A stretch of DNA of 22,241 nucleotides from Planctomycetota bacterium (GTDB lineage: Bacteria; Planctomycetota; Planctomycetia; Pirellulales; Lacipirellulaceae), in NCBI GenBank assembly GCA_013151315.1, contig JAADIN010000130.1:1-22241 (forward strand), given 5' to 3'. The position numbers and the translations under genes were made by a program. Below, in pieces: positions 1 through 7,672 of the stretch. The notes beneath the pieces are model-generated. The model saw nothing but the letters and a program-made list of their open reading frames with translations. It was not told the origin of the DNA and searched no databases. Within the stretch, counting starts at the first letter, position 1, and each line of letters starts with the position of its first letter.

Positions 1-1546
1 GGCAAAGGGCCGCGACGCGATCTTCGGCTCCATAGTGCAAAAGCCCAAAAATTCGCATCGAAAGCGTCGCCACTCCAGGCGGTGCCACCAGCAGCGTCGC
101 CGCCAAATCGCTCATCGCGATTACAAGAGACAGACACGCAGCCGCCACCACGGCCGGCCAGCGCAAAGGCAAGGCGACCGCAAACAATCGCCGCCACCAG
201 CCGGCTCCTTCACTCATCGCACTGTCCAGCACGTCCTGGGGTAAACTGGCTAGCTGCGACCAGAGGACAAGCGTCGCCAGCGGCAGTGCTCGACAAAACT
301 GAACCAACGTCGGAGCCAAGATCGTATGGTCATAGCACCAAGTCAGCGGCCACCCAACCGAGTCTTCAGGATGATTGAGAAGTCGAATGACCCAGACGGC
401 CAGCAGCGGGCCGGGAATCGAGAAACCCAAGGCAAGCAGCAACGTCGTGGGCCAAGCAGGCAATCGCCCGGTTCGCAGCGCCCAAGCGATCAACAGACCG
501 CCCATCGTGGCCGCCGCTGCGCCGCCTATCGTGCAAGACCATCGCAACTCGCGACGATGTTCCCACGGGCTTTGCCAAACCATGGTCGCTGCTTTTTGCG
601 CCGACCATTGCCTCACGACTTGCTCGTCCACGGACCGCTGGGCTGGGGGGGGTATAGAGACCATGCCCGCTTTGCCCAATAAACTCACCACAGGCACAAC
701 CACCACCGCGGCTACCAGCAGCCAAGTCGTAAGACTCGCCAAAACACGCCCCTTGCGCACGTGCCAAACCCAAGGCTCGCCGGTCGAGACGCGTTCGGTC
801 GCCGGCAGCAAAAACTGAATTGCCCCCAGTGCCGCTAACACCAACATCAGTACGGCCAACGTTCCGAGCCAAAGGTCGCCGGCCATCAACTGCGGCATGT
901 CTTCCCAAGCCATGCTACCGGCCAATGAAGAACCGCCCAATACTCCAAGGCTGGCGGCCGTGTAAATCTCTTCAGCAAACGTCCGTATTTGAAATAGATC
1001 GGTGACTGCAATTTCGCCGAAGCAAATCACCGCGATCCAGAGGCTGGCCGCGACGACGCCCGCCGCAGCACGTCGCAGGCTGACTTGCAGCACGACGCGC
1101 CAATCGCTCACATCCTGGAGCGTCTCCTCTTCTAATTCGCGAGGAACATTTCGCAGCGCTGCCCCCACGGCCAGCACGACCCAGGGAATCGCCGCGACGC
1201 CATGCACCCAAATCGCGCCCCGCCACCCAACCAGCCATCCGCCGACACCGGCAAACCAACCGGTAGTTTGCCAAGCAGCTGCTTGCACCACCAGCGGCAC
1301 CAACAACAGCGCGAGCATCAGCCCCTCGACCACCCGGCGACCCGGCAGCGAGCTCTTCGCAACGACGACCGCCAAGAAAGTTCCAGGAACCACGCTGATG
1401 GCCAGCGCCCCGCCCGTCAACAGGGCCGAGTTCAACAGCAGGCCGCGCAGCCGAGCGCTCGCTAACACGAAGCAAACAACCAATCCCGCGATGCTTGAAG
1501 CAAGCAACAAGAGTCCAGGACGTGAGTGAGAGGGTGGCCGAGTCAT
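1..1546 (-). CDS. ABC transporter permease, fused two-half iron(III)/thiamine type (partial)
   Basis: An open frame runs from an ATG at 1546 to the left edge, giving 515 residues with no stop, so the C-terminus lies outside. It alternates hydrophobic spans (about residues 11-32, 42-63, 74-92, 117-131, 162-180, 226-247, 268-291, 339-355, 366-390, 417-435, 462-480) with polar loops. There are two permease signatures of the EAA-loop kind. One is at about 138-162, followed by a GEIAVTDLFQIRTF stretch. The other is at about 438-463, containing SEGAGWWRRLFAVALP and followed by LLVAPPGV and IFGLLHYG. Both resemble FbpB/ThiP permeases, where two membrane units sit in one chain. The likely role is the membrane channel of an importer for ferric iron or a similar small substrate. 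The ATPase and binding protein are not in the window. No clear ribosome binding site precedes the ATG. The substrate is uncertain; the permease class is fairly sure. Confidence 0.85.
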   Translation of the reverse strand, partial: MTRPPSHSRPGLLLLASSIAGLVVCFVLASARLRGLLLNSALLTGGALAISVVPGTFLAVVVAKSSLPGRRVVEGLMLALLLVPLVVQAAAWQTTGWFAGVGGWLVGWRGAIWVHGVAAIPWVVLAVGAALRNVPRELEEETLQDVSDWRVVLQVSLRRAAAGVVAASLWIAVICFGEIAVTDLFQIRTFAEEIYTAASLGVLGGSSLAGSMAWEDMPQLMAGDLWLGTLAVLMLVLAALGAIQFLLPATERVSTGEPWVWHVRKGRVLASLTTWLLVAAVVVVPVVSLLGKAGMVSIPPPAQRSVDEQVVRQWSAQKAATMVWQSPWEHRRELRWSCTIGGAAAATMGGLLIAWALRTGRLPAWPTTLLLALGFSIPGPLLAVWVIRLLNHPEDSVGWPLTWCYDHTILAPTLVQFCRALPLATLVLWSQLASLPQDVLDSAMSEGAGWWRRLFAVALPLRWPAVVAAACLSLVIAMSDLAATLLVAPPGVATLSMRIFGLLHYGAEDRVAALC

Positions 1547-1560
1547 TCGAAAAGCAATGC

Positions 1561-1580
1561 TAGCGGTTAGCGGTTAGCTA
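1561..1580. repeat. Short tandem repeat, 7-bp unit
   Basis: The unit TAGCGGT occurs twice, followed by a partial third copy (TAGCTA). It lies just upstream of the permease start, in the 157-bp gap between two divergent genes. It could be a regulator site or simple slippage; nothing decides between these. Confidence 0.5.
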
Positions 1581-1703
1581 AAGAGTCTATCACCCCACCG
1601 CACTCACGGATATCGCCCCCAAGTTGGCATGGCAGGCTGCCGGGCCGTTTGCTAACCTCCCACGTCCCTTCAAGCGCAGAAACCCCCCGACATAACTCTG
1701 CCC

Positions 1704-2387
1704 ATGGCCTACGAATCATCTCACCGTCGCACGCTAGCATCTCTTGCGGCGTTATTTTTGGTCGTTGCCACCGGCTGCGCTACTTGGCCCTTCCATACGA
1801 AGGAAAGGACCTCGATTTTAACGCCCGGCATGAGGGTGGCTTCTATCCAAGAGATGGCTGCCCGGGCTGATGATATCGACTCGGCCCAGCAGGCGCGACT
1901 CTCCGAACAGCTTGCATCGCAAATTCGCACCGAACCCGACCCGCTTGTTCGCAAAGCCATTCAAGAAACGATTGCCGAATACTCGACGCCCTTGGCACAC
2001 GACGTTCTGGTCGCCGGGCTCAGCGATGACGATCTCGACGTGCGACTCGCCTGTTGTCTCAAGCTGGGCGAGCGGGCCGAGGCCTCCTCAACCCAAGTGC
2101 TGCGTCGTGTGTTGGAAAACGAGGAGGAACTCGACGTGCGGCTCGCAGCCGTCGATGCGCTGGGAAAAATCCCCTCCAGTGAAAGCATCTCCGCACTGGC
2201 GGTTGCCCTCCAAGACCGCGATCCGGCCATGCAATATGCCGGAGTTCAATCGCTACGGGCGATCAGCGGCCTCGACCTGGGCAACGACGTCAAAGCGTGG
2301 CGTGAGTACGCTGCCGGCGAGCAGCCACAAATTTCGCCACAAGGGATTTCCGTGGCCGAGCGAATCCAGCAGGTTTCGCCCTTCTAG
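1704..2387 (+). CDS. HEAT-repeat lipoprotein
   Basis: This is a 227-residue protein. A short basic N-terminus (SSHRR) and a hydrophobic stretch end in the lipobox VATGC, which puts the lipidated cysteine at residue 25, so the mature protein should be anchored to a membrane facing the periplasm. After residue 60 the chain consists of HEAT/PBS-lyase-type helical repeats. Repeating patterns such as DPLVRKAIQETIAEY, DLDVRLACCLKLGER, ELDVRLAAVDALGKI and DPAMQYAGVQSLRAISG recur every 30-37 residues. Such repeats are protein-binding scaffolds and suggest no catalysis. It is divergent from the permease and reads toward the next secreted protein, which is on the same strand 277 bp on. The specific partner is unknown. 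Confidence 0.85.
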   Translation: MAYESSHRRTLASLAALFLVVATGCATWPFHTKERTSILTPGMRVASIQEMAARADDIDSAQQARLSEQLASQIRTEPDPLVRKAIQETIAEYSTPLAHDVLVAGLSDDDLDVRLACCLKLGERAEASSTQVLRRVLENEEELDVRLAAVDALGKIPSSESISALAVALQDRDPAMQYAGVQSLRAISGLDLGNDVKAWREYAAGEQPQISPQGISVAERIQQVSPF

Positions 2388-2610
2388 CGCAAAACATGCG
2401 CCAGCCACTGCTAGCAATCCCGCGCTCGCTCCAAAAAACTCCACCCTATCCGACTATCTTGCCCACGTTTCGGGTATCTGGGGCACGATCAAAAAGTCCC
2501 GCTTTCAAAGTGGATTTCCTCACTCTCTCGCCCGATATCAAACCCTACAGACTGCGTTGATCGCGTCCTCCTCTTGAGGCCCGTGTCGACGTAAGTCGCA
2601 AGACAGGTGG

Positions 2611-2641
2611 GGCCTTCTGGAATAACCATTCTTTCCAGGCC
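2611..2641 (+). other. Stem-loop upstream of the secreted-protein gene
   Basis: GGCCT plus GGAA can pair with TTCC plus AGGCC, with a three-base bulge and a ten-base loop. An alternative pairing of CTTCTGG with CCAGAAG just downstream is also possible. It sits about 25-30 bp before the ribosome binding site of the next gene and may be a leader structure. The rest of the 2388-2664 gap shows nothing I can name. Confidence 0.3.
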
Positions 2642-2673
2642 AGAAGTACGGAAACATTAGGGGGATGCTCTCA

Positions 2674-4314
2674 ATGCAACGCAGGTTGCCAGGCTACGTA
2701 AGCGCTTTTGCTGCGCTCCCATTGGTCGCTATCGTGACCCTGGGTACTCCAACTGCTGGGAACGCGGAAACCGCTTGGGATCCGTTTGCCTCAGAATCCA
2801 ACTCGACCCTTGACGCCCAAATTGCGCCTCAAGATTTCGATCTCCCCACTTCCGTATTGGCGAAAATTGGCGTATTGGCGAAAATTGGCCAGCAAGCGAA
2901 GCCCGAATCGTTGCAACTGGGGTCTGCCCAACCTTCAAAGCCCCAGGCTCCGGAACCTCAGAAAAGCCGCTCGCTTCGCGGCCAGCGATCGAGTCCCGTC
3001 ACGTCGCCGTTCACAAAATGGATTTCCCCCAAAGCCAAAAGTAGCGAGCCGAACGAAGTCGAATCCGCCAAGCCGGTTGAGGACTCGCTCTCGAAAGCAA
3101 AACCCATCCCGCCTCCGCAAGTAGCACGGCGCATTCGGCCTCAGACTTCCAGTCGCAACCCAGCGCAGTCCCAGGCCCAAACACGATCAAAAAAAAGATC
3201 GGCAAGTAAGCGGTCCTCGGCCAAGTCGCTTCCGGTCGTGAGTTTTCCCACTCCCGTGGCTGAGCTCACCACTCCGCCGAGAGAGATTGATCCCTCCGAC
3301 CTGCCGCCCCTCACTCAGGGGCAGCAGCGTCTGCGTGTGAAAATCCGACGCGTTCTGAACCACTATTATCAGCGTCCGCTCAACACCCGAGACCGTAGCC
3401 CTTGGGAAATGATGCACGCCCTTTTGGCTTATGAGGTCGACAGCAAGATATTGCTCGGTGGCCCCAAAGGCAAGTCGACCTCGGCCGTCGGTTGGCTTTG
3501 CTTCAACCAAGCCTGCAAACGTCGCACGCTGATGTACGTCAGCGACAACGGCCAGATGCGCGTCCGAGTGGGCCCTGCTCTCCAGGGCCACCGCGGTCAG
3601 CTTCTCGCCATGCTCGCCCAATCGAAGGTAAGCAAAAACTATCCCATACGTATCGAAGGCCACGACTTCACGGTCGGCGACCTCGCGAAGATGGAAATGC
3701 GGACCTGCTATCCTCGTACCGAGTTGACCTTCAAACTCATCGGACTGATGCACTATCTCGACTCTGATGCCACCTGGATGAACGACCAGGGAATGGAGTG
3801 GAACATTCCGCGGCTCATCTCCGAAGAAATCCGCCAGCCCGTTCGCGGCGCTGCTTGCGGGGGCACGCACCGATTGTCGGGGCTTACTTTGGCCTACAAA
3901 ACCCGACTACAGCGAGGCGAACCGGTCGATGGTCAATACTTAAAAGCCCAAAAATTTGTCACACGCTACCAGCAGTACGCCTACCGTCTACAAAATCGGG
4001 ACGGCAGCTTCAGCACCGAGTGGTTTCGAGGGCCCGGAAACGAAAAAAGCATTGATCGAAAGTTCAAAACGACCGGCCACCTGCTGGAATGGCTTCTCTA
4101 CGCGGCAAGCGAGAAGCAACTGAGGCACCAAAAAACGGCCAACGCTGCCAACTATCTCGCGACAATCATGTACAACAACCGCTACAAAGACTGGGAAGCG
4201 GGCCCCTTGGGCCACGCCATCCATGCGCTGTTGCTCTACGATCGGATGGTATTTTCTCACTACGACGAGCCGAAGAACCTGCCCGTGGCAAGAAAATCAA
4301 GACGATTGAATTAG
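2674..4314 (+). CDS. Secreted protein of unknown function, toroid-like C-terminal half
   Basis: An in-frame ATG exists at 2665, but AGGGG at 2660-2664 abuts it and sits about 9 bases before the ATG at 2674. I therefore prefer 2674 (546 residues). The N-terminus has an RR pair and a hydrophobic segment (YVSAFAALPLVAIVTLG), consistent with a signal peptide cleaved near GNAETA. Residues about 30-210 are low-complexity, rich in Pro, Ser, Lys and Arg. The C-terminal 330 residues are helical and ordered. They contain WEMMHALLAYEVD, GWLCFNQACKRR, GLMHYLDSDATW, a conserved-looking RGAACGGTHRL, and NRDGSFSTEWFRG followed by TTGHLLEWLLYA. This pattern recalls alpha/alpha-toroid proteins (terpenoid cyclase or alpha-macroglobulin-like folds), but I see no catalytic DxDD-type motif and assign no activity. 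It lies upstream of and co-directional with the diadenylate cyclase gene. An in-frame 18-bp tandem duplication lies at 2853-2888. Confidence 0.8.
   Translation: MQRRLPGYVSAFAALPLVAIVTLGTPTAGNAETAWDPFASESNSTLDAQIAPQDFDLPTSVLAKIGVLAKIGQQAKPESLQLGSAQPSKPQAPEPQKSRSLRGQRSSPVTSPFTKWISPKAKSSEPNEVESAKPVEDSLSKAKPIPPPQVARRIRPQTSSRNPAQSQAQTRSKKRSASKRSSAKSLPVVSFPTPVAELTTPPREIDPSDLPPLTQGQQRLRVKIRRVLNHYYQRPLNTRDRSPWEMMHALLAYEVDSKILLGGPKGKSTSAVGWLCFNQACKRRTLMYVSDNGQMRVRVGPALQGHRGQLLAMLAQSKVSKNYPIRIEGHDFTVGDLAKMEMRTCYPRTELTFKLIGLMHYLDSDATWMNDQGMEWNIPRLISEEIRQPVRGAACGGTHRLSGLTLAYKTRLQRGEPVDGQYLKAQKFVTRYQQYAYRLQNRDGSFSTEWFRGPGNEKSIDRKFKTTGHLLEWLLYAASEKQLRHQKTANAANYLATIMYNNRYKDWEAGPLGHAIHALLLYDRMVFSHYDEPKNLPVARKSRRLN
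2853..2888 (+). repeat. 18-bp tandem duplication, two perfect copies
   Basis: The unit CGTATTGGCGAAAATTGG is present twice back to back. It lies in frame inside the secreted-protein gene and duplicates a six-residue piece (VLAKIG, VLAKIG) in the disordered N-terminal region. The perfect identity suggests recent slippage. Confidence 0.9.
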
Positions 4315-4387
4315 TCGCTCGCATGGGCTACACTGCATGTCTCGTGTGGCGAATGGCCGCGATGCTCTCTGAATCGTCTTCTGGGCG

Positions 4388-4417
4388 AATTGCCTTCGAG
4401 ACAATTGCCTTCAAGAC
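4388..4417 (+). repeat. 15-bp tandem duplication upstream of the diadenylate cyclase gene
   Basis: AATTGCCTTCGAGAC is followed directly by AATTGCCTTCAAGAC (14 of 15 identical). It ends 15 bp before the ATG at 4433, in the 118-bp gap between genes. It may be a duplication by slippage or a direct-repeat binding site close to the translation start. Confidence 0.7.
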
Positions 4418-4432
4418 CGAGTACGGCACAGG

Positions 4433-5368
4433 ATGGCGCCTTCGATCAAGTTTACCGACCAGCTCAAGGCGTTTTGTGACCTTGCCACGCGCCTCGCCAA
4501 ACACGAAGACGCCGATGCTCTCCTGTTTTTGCTCGAAGGCTCGATCGATTGGGAAGAGCTGCGAGCCGCCACGGGCATGCAGACCGTCATCTTGGCCAGC
4601 GATCGAGCGCAACATTTGTCTGGCGCAGAAGAAGCCGGTTTCGACACCGTCGAGCTCGACATGTTCGACCGACCAGTTTACGAACAGTTGACCCAGGCAC
4701 TCTTGGAAAGCGTTGCCGACGACTTGCTCGCTCCCGGAGCCGGGGTCGTTGCTCTCTACAGCGGTTTTGAAGTCGACACGATCGATTCGATGAGCGTCAT
4801 CCGTCTCGACGAGCATCTCGGACGACTCACGATCCACGACTTGCGGAAACTGGAAACACGAATACCCATCGAGATTTTGAAAATCGCGGTCGACTTGGCC
4901 GTGCAAATCGGACGCGAGGGCCGCGAGGGCAAGCCGGTCGGAACGCTTTTCGTAGTCGGCGATCATCGCAAGGTATTAAAAATGTGCCATCCGCTGGTCT
5001 TCGATCCCGTGAAAGGCTACAAGCCTGAGGAACGTCGGCTCGAGGATTTCAAAGTGCGCGAATCCGTCAAAGAAATTGCGCAGCTTGACGGTGCATTTAT
5101 CGTCTCCTCCGAAGGCACCGTCATGGCGTCCTGCCAGTACATTTCTGCCTCAGCCGCGGAGATCACCCTCAGCAAAGGACTCGGCTCCAGACACTGGACC
5201 GCTGCGGCGATCAGCCGTGCCACCGCCGCGATTGCGATCGCGGTCAGCGAGTCGAACGGCACCGTCCGACTTTTCCAGCATGGCAAGGTAATGCTCCGTA
5301 TCGAGCCTTTCCGTCGAGCCATGAAGTGGAAAGATTTTGAGTACGACCCCACCGGCAGTAGCGACTGA
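4433..5368 (+). CDS. DacZ-like diadenylate cyclase (c-di-AMP synthase)
   Basis: This 311-residue protein would condense two ATP into cyclic di-AMP. Residues about 1-135 look like a pyruvate-kinase-C-terminal-type alpha/beta domain (DADALLFLLEG, TVILASD, GVVALYSGFE). Residues about 140-295 are the DAC domain, with a GTLFVVGDH strand, the DGA motif at 219-221 in LDGAFIVSSEGTV, and GSRHW at 251-255, then AAAISRATAAIAIAVSES and GTVRLFQHGKV. Classical DisA/CdaA enzymes carry RHR at the second motif; here the third position is Trp. The two-domain plan matches the DacZ group known from archaea more than DisA (which has DNA-binding HhH domains) or CdaA (membrane helices). No transmembrane segment is seen, so it should be cytoplasmic. 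No better start lies upstream in frame; AGG directly precedes the ATG, so the ribosome binding site is weak. Family call firm, activity probable. Confidence 0.85.
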   Translation: MAPSIKFTDQLKAFCDLATRLAKHEDADALLFLLEGSIDWEELRAATGMQTVILASDRAQHLSGAEEAGFDTVELDMFDRPVYEQLTQALLESVADDLLAPGAGVVALYSGFEVDTIDSMSVIRLDEHLGRLTIHDLRKLETRIPIEILKIAVDLAVQIGREGREGKPVGTLFVVGDHRKVLKMCHPLVFDPVKGYKPEERRLEDFKVRESVKEIAQLDGAFIVSSEGTVMASCQYISASAAEITLSKGLGSRHWTAAAISRATAAIAIAVSESNGTVRLFQHGKVMLRIEPFRRAMKWKDFEYDPTGSSD

Positions 5369-5390
5369 AAAGGCCACCCCTAGGGCCAAA

Positions 5391-5414
5391 GCCAAGGGAT
5401 TGCAATCCCTTGGC
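5391..5414. terminator. Perfect 24-bp palindrome between convergent genes
   Basis: GCCAAGGGATTG is followed directly by its reverse complement CAATCCCTTGGC. It lies 22 bp after the diadenylate cyclase stop and 17 bp from the stop of the convergent diguanylate cyclase gene, so it can act as a hairpin for both strands. No U-tract follows on either strand, which makes intrinsic termination less certain. Confidence 0.55.
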
Positions 5415-5431
5415 GTTCAGCGAGTCACCCC

Positions 5432-6943
5432 CTAAACCGCCTCACCCACGAGATCGTTCGCTCCTGCAAGCTGACAGGCAGTACCGTCGTGGACGTAGAG
5501 CGAGTTGCCGCCTGCGGCGATCGATGCCGCCAAGGCTGCCTCGACACGTTGCAAGGCCGAGCCAGGAGGTTCTGCGGTCATCACTTCCACGAGGCCAATG
5601 CTTACCGAATAGGACAGCGACGGATACTGAAAATCCGAGTACTTGGCCGAGTCGGAACTCAGCCGCTGCATCGGGATCAATGCACTTTCCAGAGAAGTCG
5701 CGGGAAGCAAAACACTCAGGCAGTTCCCATCGTATCGAGCGATCAAGTCGGTCTCGCGAAGCACCGAACCACTCAAGCGGCCGATGGTAGCCAACAAGTT
5801 CTTTTGCGTCTGTGCGTCAGGGTCTTCCTCTTGCAACAAACCATCGATCGAAATGATGGCCACGGCCAGTTCACTACTATGCCGGTGCGCCTCCAATGTC
5901 CGTCGACGGAACTCTTCGAGAAAAACCTTTTGCGTCGGCAGGCCGGTTGTTTCGTCCGTATAAACATCGAAAGATTCCGACGTCGTCTTCTTGGCCGGGT
6001 CCATTACGTCGGTGGCCATTCCTTCGCCGAAATGGAGGCACGTCTTGCCATCATGGAAATGGACACAATTGCGACCCGCTTCTTTCGAGCAATACAGGGC
6101 CGTATCGGCGCGCTGAACCAAGGAGGTAAGATCCTCGCCGGCTTGGATTTGAGCGACTCCCAGGCTTACGGTGACCCGCAGCATCAGGCCCCGATGGGGA
6201 AAACGGGACGACTCGATGAGACTCCGCGCCCGCTCGGCAATGTTTTTCACTTTCTCCACACTCGCACCCGAGACCACGACGCCAAATTCCTCGCCTCCAT
6301 GTCGGGCAACGAGGTCGGTCTCTCGCACCGCCTCCTTGAGCACTTTTGCGACGGCTTCCAGTACGGCATCTCCCGCCTGATGGCCATAACGGTCGTTAAA
6401 TTTCTTGAAATGGTCGATATCCAACAACACCAAGCAAAAGGGGGTCTGATCTCGATTCCACTCAGTCAAGCGCCGGTTGAGTTCGTATTCGAAGGCGCGC
6501 CGATTTGCCACACCGGTCAAGGCATCGGTGAGCACGTCTTTTTCGTGGGCGACTCGCAGCTTGTCGATTGACTCGCGCCAGCCATCGCTCAAGGTACCCA
6601 CGATCACGGCAATCAAGACCAGTGTCGCTGCCCAGAGCATGAAAGCAAACACCGGGCCCAACGGGACTCCACCTGCGGCGGCTTCGTTGAAACTTGGAAG
6701 AAACACGGTCGTCGCGGTCAGAATACACAGCAGCGACATCAGTCGAGCCCGGTACGCTCCGCGAAAAAACCCGGTCAAAACCACAGGAACGTAAAACAAG
6801 TGGAGCATCACGGGATGGTCTACTGAGTAGGACAACATCACCGACGTCGCACTGAAAACCACTACCACCAGTAGTGCTTCTAGGTATCGAGGACTCTTCA
6901 GAACTTCTTTGGTAAGGTTCGTCACGAGATCAAATGCCCCCAA
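5432..6943 (-). CDS. Membrane diguanylate cyclase with tandem GGDEF domains, the second degenerate
   Basis: A 503-residue protein that would make c-di-GMP from two GTP. The N-terminus has four or five membrane segments between residues 20 and 118 (for example LEALLVVVVFSATSVML, MLHLFYVPVVLTGFF, MSLLCILTATTVF, FAFMLWAATLVLIAVIV). The first GGDEF domain (about 134-298) has DALTGVANRRAF, the metal-site LLDIDHFKKFND, and the active loop GGEEF at 216-220. RETD at 207-210 sits exactly five residues before the loop, which is the product-inhibition I-site. The second domain (about 325-488) is worn: DGNCL replaces GGDEF at 405-409, yet RETD at 396-399 is kept at the same spacing, so it may only bind c-di-GMP. 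The frame opens at TTG 6943, right after a stop; GTG at 6925 with a GGGG 11 bases upstream is an alternative start. It lies 11 bp after the small membrane protein gene, so an operon is likely. Confidence 0.9.
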   Translation of the reverse strand: MGAFDLVTNLTKEVLKSPRYLEALLVVVVFSATSVMLSYSVDHPVMLHLFYVPVVLTGFFRGAYRARLMSLLCILTATTVFLPSFNEAAAGGVPLGPVFAFMLWAATLVLIAVIVGTLSDGWRESIDKLRVAHEKDVLTDALTGVANRRAFEYELNRRLTEWNRDQTPFCLVLLDIDHFKKFNDRYGHQAGDAVLEAVAKVLKEAVRETDLVARHGGEEFGVVVSGASVEKVKNIAERARSLIESSRFPHRGLMLRVTVSLGVAQIQAGEDLTSLVQRADTALYCSKEAGRNCVHFHDGKTCLHFGEGMATDVMDPAKKTTSESFDVYTDETTGLPTQKVFLEEFRRRTLEAHRHSSELAVAIISIDGLLQEEDPDAQTQKNLLATIGRLSGSVLRETDLIARYDGNCLSVLLPATSLESALIPMQRLSSDSAKYSDFQYPSLSYSVSIGLVEVMTAEPPGSALQRVEAALAASIAAGGNSLYVHDGTACQLAGANDLVGEAV

Positions 6944-6954
6944 GGTTCAAAACG

Positions 6955-7224
6955 CTAAGCGATTTCATAAAACAAGATGGCTCCCGTCACCAAGGCACAC
7001 CCCCCGAACACTCGAGCATGCCTTAGGAGAAAACTATCGGCGTCGATGGTCTTGCCGAGGAACCTGTCCACTCGGCTGTCGGACGGTTTTGCCCAAGTCG
7101 AATTAATCGCATGCAGGATTCGCGGGCTAGCAAGACTCAACAAGCCACTGCCAAGACAAAGGAAAAATGCGCACCATAACAACGGCACTCGAAATATCGC
7201 GGTGAGTTCCACAGCACTGTCCAT
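6955..7224 (-). CDS. Small two-helix membrane protein upstream of the diguanylate cyclase
   Basis: I choose ATG 7224 (89 residues), because GGAG lies five bases upstream and the longer frame from 7293 would translate through a perfect palindrome. The chain has a hydrophobic segment at about 13-33 (VPLLWCAFFLCLGSGLLSL), a polar middle part with PRILHAINSTWAK and SRVDRFLGKTIDADSFLL, and a second segment at about 71-86 ending in ILFYEIA. No family is recognised. The 11-bp spacing to the GGDEF gene suggests co-transcription and perhaps a partnership in the membrane. It could also be an accessory or folding factor; the sequence does not tell. Confidence 0.6.
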   Translation of the reverse strand: MDSAVELTAIFRVPLLWCAFFLCLGSGLLSLASPRILHAINSTWAKPSDSRVDRFLGKTIDADSFLLRHARVFGGCALVTGAILFYEIA

Positions 7225-7244
7225 GTCAGCTCCGTCGGTTGAAT

Positions 7245-7268
7245 TGACAAAGCGCGAGCGCTTTGTCA
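7245..7268. promoter_or_regulatory. Operator-like perfect inverted repeat
   Basis: TGACAAAGCGC and its exact reverse complement GCGCTTTGTCA are separated by two bases (11-bp arms). It ends about 20 bp upstream of the preferred start of the small membrane protein/diguanylate cyclase operon. The short spacer and length fit a dimeric repressor site; a leader hairpin is the other option. No matching second copy is seen in the window. Confidence 0.5.
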
Positions 7269-7293
7269 TGTCTGAATTCACTAGGCTTCGCAT

Positions 7294-7672
7294 TAGGAAA
7301 ACAAGGATTCACCCTGGGAAATAATAGCTCACCGCTTTGCTCGATAAGGGGTTTCCCTTAGATTCCTACGGCAAAATGTCAGTTTCATCTCGGGTTGCAA
7401 TGAGGCCGCCGGCAAGAAAATAAGAAAAACCCCGGTCTTTTGATGCTTCCCGAAGAGGTTTGCCTAGCAATGCTTTCCGCTTTGCAACGCATTTTCCTTG
7501 CGATAACCGGCTTTCTTGCTACAATCGCCCCCCCCGTTGGCCGGCTCGCCAGTTTCCTGGGGCCACCCTCGATAGTTGACTCTGAGTGGCCAGCAAGCTT
7601 AAACTCAGCTCTGGGTGGTGATGTGGCACCGCTCGAATTTCCTCGTTCTTTTTTTCCTGGAGGCTGAGCACG
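7294..7672. other. Divergent intergenic region
   Basis: This stretch separates the minus-strand membrane protein/GGDEF operon from the plus-strand membrane protein gene. Apart from the candidate promoter at 7576-7604 and the ribosome binding site at 7659-7663, I see no RNA gene, repeat or convincing reading frame. A 75-codon frame at 7440-7667 is hydrophobic at its start but has no ribosome binding site and an unnatural C-terminus. Confidence 0.5.
7576..7604 (+). promoter_or_regulatory. Candidate sigma70-type promoter
   Basis: TTGACT (7576-7581), a 17-bp spacer, then TTAAAC (7599-7604). It is about 70 bp upstream of the membrane protein start at 7673. The -35 box is good; the -10 box is only fair. 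Confidence 0.3.

Noticed and set aside
366..908. Minus-strand frame of 180 codons
   Set aside because: It is in a different frame from the continuous permease, which explains the whole 1-1546 stretch.
1870..2577. Plus-strand frame of 235 codons overlapping the HEAT lipoprotein
   Set aside because: Out-of-frame shadow rich in Arg, Pro and Ser; the lipoprotein frame has a proper lipobox and HEAT repeats.
2581..2641. Possible cyclic-dinucleotide riboswitch upstream of the secreted-protein gene
   Set aside because: Only a simple stem-loop is visible; I could not find the conserved core of a c-di-GMP or c-di-AMP riboswitch.
5489..6571. Open frame of 360 codons on the plus strand
   Set aside because: It is antisense to the tandem GGDEF gene, whose protein is clearly real; the translation has no domain and an odd composition.
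7440..7667. Small plus-strand frame of 75 codons in the divergent gap
   Set aside because: No ribosome binding site, unnatural Pro/Gly-rich tail, and it overlaps the likely promoter of the next gene.
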